Shown: piece by piece, positions 62,264 through 64,000 of the stretch
How positions within the stretch are numbered: position 1 is the first letter of the stretch
Layout of the letters: each line of letters opens with the position of its first letter
Source: Butyrivibrio sp. INlla21
GTDB taxonomy: Bacteria > Bacillota > Clostridia > Lachnospirales > Lachnospiraceae
Reading direction: 5' to 3'
Assembly (NCBI RefSeq): GCF_900116875.1
Contig: NZ_FPCC01000008.1
Coordinates: 82,334 to 146,333, forward strand
DNA length: 64,000 nucleotides
The notes under the pieces: model-generated
The model's input: only the letters and a program-made list of their open reading frames with translations
Database searches by the model: none
What the model was told of the DNA's origin: nothing
Made by a program: the position numbers and the translations under genes

Positions 62264-62352
62264 TATTGTCTCTTACTCCCGTTTCATGTTCTGACATGGC
62301 GTAAACTTATACTTGCCTCTAACGCAAGTTATAAAATCCCACTCTATTCAGT

Positions 62353-62381
62353 ATTTTACACTTAAAGGGCCTGTCTTTCAA
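62353..62381 (-). promoter_or_regulatory. Sigma-A type promoter of the first glycan operon
   Basis: On the minus strand TTGAAA (62376-62381) and TAAAAT (62353-62358) are exactly 17 bases apart. It stands between the fcl terminator and the first GT2 gene. The leader of about 80 bases holds a short inverted repeat (ACTTGC/GCAAGT) but no recognised riboswitch or JUMPstart-like element. Confidence 0.65.
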
Positions 62382-62390
62382 ATTTTAGGA

Positions 62391-62437
62391 CAAAAAAACA
62401 CCGCTTTGGAAGCAGCAAATACTTTCAAAGCGGTGTT
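62391..62437 (-). terminator. Rho-independent terminator after fcl
   Basis: A 12-base perfect stem (AACACCGCTTTG with CAAAGCGGTGTT) and a loop of about 17 bases that can extend the pairing is followed on the minus strand by T-rich sequence. It starts 11 bases after the fcl stop and ends the gmd-fcl unit. Confidence 0.85.
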
Positions 62438-62447
62438 CTAACAATCT

Positions 62448-63392
62448 TTATCTCTCCGCGCGCATGGGATTCTCTAGGAAATCCTTGTACGCAAGCTTGA
62501 TACCGTCTTCAAGCTCTGTCTTATATGTCCAGCCAAGTGCTTTGGCTTTTGATACGTCAAGAAGTTTTCTGGGCGTTCCGTTGGGCTTTGTGGGATCCCA
62601 TCTGATCTCGCCTGTGTAGCCGATGATGGCTGCAACCTTCTCCGTAAGCTCTTTTATCGTAAGCTCTTTTCCCGTTCCGGCATTGACCGTCTCGTTGCCG
62701 CTGTAGTTATTCATAAGGAATACACAAAGGTTCGCAAGATCGTCTACGTAGAGGAACTCTCTCAAAGGACTTCCGTCGCCCCAACATGTAACGTAAGGAA
62801 GATTCTGCTCCTTAGCCTCATGGAATCTTCTGATAAGTGCGGGAAGAACATGAGAATGTGTGGGGTGATAGTTATCATTGGGTCCGTACAGATTGGTAGG
62901 CATAACCGAAATATAATCCGTTCCGTACTGCTTATTGAGGTACTCACAGTACTTAAGGCCCGATATCTTGGCAAGCGCGTATGCTTCGTTTGTCTTCTCA
63001 AGCTCTGATGTAAGAAGGCAATCCTCTTTCATAGGCTGAGGAGCCAGTCTGGGATAAATACAGGATGAACCGAGGAACTCAAGCTTCTTACAGCCGTTCT
63101 TCCAAGCTGCGTGGATAACGTTCATCTCGAGGATCATGTTCTCATACATGAAATCCGCAAGAGCTTCGGAATTACCCATGATACCGCCAACCTTGGCAGC
63201 TGCAAGGAAAACATAATCAGGCTGCTCCTGGGCAAAGAACTTTTCGACCTGGTCCTGTCTCGTAAGATCAAGCTCGCTGTGGGTTCTTGTGATGATATTG
63301 AAATATCCCTGCTCCTTGAGCTCTCTTACGATCGCAGAGCCAACCATTCCTCTATGTCCTGCAACATAGATCTTGTCATTTTTTTCCATCAT
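62448..63392 (-). CDS. fcl: GDP-L-fucose synthase
   Basis: A 314-residue extended SDR enzyme. IYVAGHRGMVGSAIVRELK is the NADP-binding start, FLGSSCIYPRLAPQPMKED holds the catalytic Ser region, and NEAYALAKISGLKYCEYL the YxxxK pair; MPTNLYGPNDNYHPTHSHV is specific for the Fcl/WcaG group. It epimerises and reduces GDP-4-keto-6-deoxymannose to GDP-L-fucose. The gmd gene precedes it by 22 bases. ATG at 63392 follows GAGG. High confidence. Confidence 0.94.
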   Translation of the reverse strand: MMEKNDKIYVAGHRGMVGSAIVRELKEQGYFNIITRTHSELDLTRQDQVEKFFAQEQPDYVFLAAAKVGGIMGNSEALADFMYENMILEMNVIHAAWKNGCKKLEFLGSSCIYPRLAPQPMKEDCLLTSELEKTNEAYALAKISGLKYCEYLNKQYGTDYISVMPTNLYGPNDNYHPTHSHVLPALIRRFHEAKEQNLPYVTCWGDGSPLREFLYVDDLANLCVFLMNNYSGNETVNAGTGKELTIKELTEKVAAIIGYTGEIRWDPTKPNGTPRKLLDVSKAKALGWTYKTELEDGIKLAYKDFLENPMRAER

Positions 63393-63414
63393 GATATGCG
63401 CCTCTTTTCCTTAA

Positions 63415-64000
63415 TTACTTATCAATTCCCTTTTCAAGGAACTCCGCAAGGTTAAATTCTACGTGCTCGTTAGCTCTCTCAACGGCAACCTTAGCCATAT
63501 CGTGCTCAACCATGATCTTTACAAGCTGTTCAAAAGAAGTGGTCTGAGGATTCCAGTGGAGTTTCTCTTTTGCCTTGCCGGGATCGCCCCAAAGGTTAAC
63601 AACGTCTGTAGGTCTATAGAAATCAGGTGATACCTCGATGAGTACCTTTCCTGTAGCCTTGTCGTAACCCTTCTCGTCAGCGCCCTCGCCCTTGAACTCA
63701 AGCTCAATGCCCGCATAGTGGAATGCAAGCTGTGCAAACTCACGAACAGAGTGCTGAACGCCTGTTGCGATAACAAAATCCTCAGGCTTATCGTTCTGAA
63801 GAATAAGCCACATACACTCAACATAATCCTTGGCATAACCCCAGTCACGAAGACTTGAGAGATTTCCAAGATAAAGTTTATCCTGCTTGCCCTGTGCGAT
63901 ACGTGCTGCTGCAAGCGTGATCTTACGTGTAACGAAAGTCTCGCCGCGGCGCTCTGACTCGTGGTTGAAAAGAATTCCCGAGCAGCAGAACATGTTGTAA
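63415..64000 (-). CDS. gmd: GDP-mannose 4,6-dehydratase, partial (N-terminus beyond window)
   Basis: The last 195 residues of Gmd, open to the window edge. The visible part starts YNMFCCSGILFNHESERRGE (the family has YAVNGILFNHESPRRGE) and continues with FVTRKITLAAARIAQG, LYLGNLSSLRDWGYAKDYVE and RPTDVVNLWGDPGKAKEKL. The internal ATG at 63993 is not the real start. Gmd converts GDP-mannose to the 4-keto-6-deoxy intermediate used by Fcl next door. The catalytic triad lies in the missing part. Confidence 0.93.
   Translation of the reverse strand, partial: YNMFCCSGILFNHESERRGETFVTRKITLAAARIAQGKQDKLYLGNLSSLRDWGYAKDYVECMWLILQNDKPEDFVIATGVQHSVREFAQLAFHYAGIELEFKGEGADEKGYDKATGKVLIEVSPDFYRPTDVVNLWGDPGKAKEKLHWNPQTTSFEQLVKIMVEHDMAKVAVERANEHVEFNLAEFLEKGIDK

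Noticed and set aside
1..64000. tRNA, rRNA, insertion sequences, integrase genes, CRISPR arrays
   Set aside because: None were seen. The toxin block lacks transposase or integrase genes, so I do not call it a mobile element despite its compositional shift.

Overview
The window is a very large surface-polysaccharide locus. Every gene I can support lies on the minus strand, so transcription runs from position 64000 towards 1. Gene content (EpsG-type polymerase, PglK-like ABC flippase, DUF6020-type membrane proteins, an LXG/Rhs secreted toxin with YwqH-like partners, GGAGG ribosome sites, strong sigma-A type promoters) points to a Gram-positive Firmicute, most likely a Lachnospiraceae relative such as Butyrivibrio. 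This taxonomic call is inference; no rRNA or housekeeping marker is present.

Layout in transcription order. (1) 64000-62448: end of gmd plus fcl (GDP-L-fucose), closed by a clear terminator. (2) 62263-48698: a promoter-led operon with two GT2 enzymes, a WbaP-type initiating transferase, a Wzz-like chain-length protein with a degenerate kinase-like tail, an EpsG polymerase, soluble GT2/GT4 enzymes and two GT-C membrane transferases. (3) 48574-23755: a second operon behind a near-consensus promoter. It starts with an ATP-grasp ligase and a rare fusion of CMP-pseudaminate synthetase with a PLP amino-acid decarboxylase. PseI, PseG, a candidate nonulosonic-acid transferase and an ABC flippase follow, then an acyltransferase, GT-C/GtrA/GtrB-type modules, WecE, a GNAT acetyltransferase, an O-antigen-ligase-like protein, a PglF-like dehydratase and a PglE-like aminotransferase. 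A strong terminator closes it. (4) 23640-20372: an uncharacterised membrane WG-repeat protein, a lipoprotein and a zinc-ribbon protein. (5) 20218-11292: a toxin operon with two small helical partners, a 1856-residue LXG-like/Rhs toxin, a probable immunity gene, a membrane protein and a lipoprotein. Units 4 and 5 each end in a terminator that is nearly identical to the other. (6) 11105 to 1: an AAA ATPase with a repeat-rich leader, then a third polysaccharide operon: PglC-like transferase, D-cysteine-desulfhydrase-like PLP enzyme, second ATP-grasp, PglA-like GT4, WbpO/WbpP (UDP-GalNAc and UDP-GalNAcA), a DUF2334 deacetylase-like protein, two GT4 enzymes and a truncated sugar formyltransferase.

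Taken together the locus can supply L-fucose, GalNAc/GalNAcA, bacillosamine-type diamino sugars, Fuc4N(Ac/formyl) and pseudaminic acid. Its two different initiating phosphoglycosyl transferases suggest at least two lipid-linked glycans. The parts most worth attention are the pseudaminate module with decarboxylase fusion and ATP-grasp partner, the second amino-acid/ATP-grasp pair beside the GalNAcA genes, and the Rhs toxin with an LXG-like N-terminus inserted between the two glycan operons. The toxin and accessory block (about 12-23.7 kb) reads visibly more AT-rich than its flanks, consistent with cargo acquired separately.
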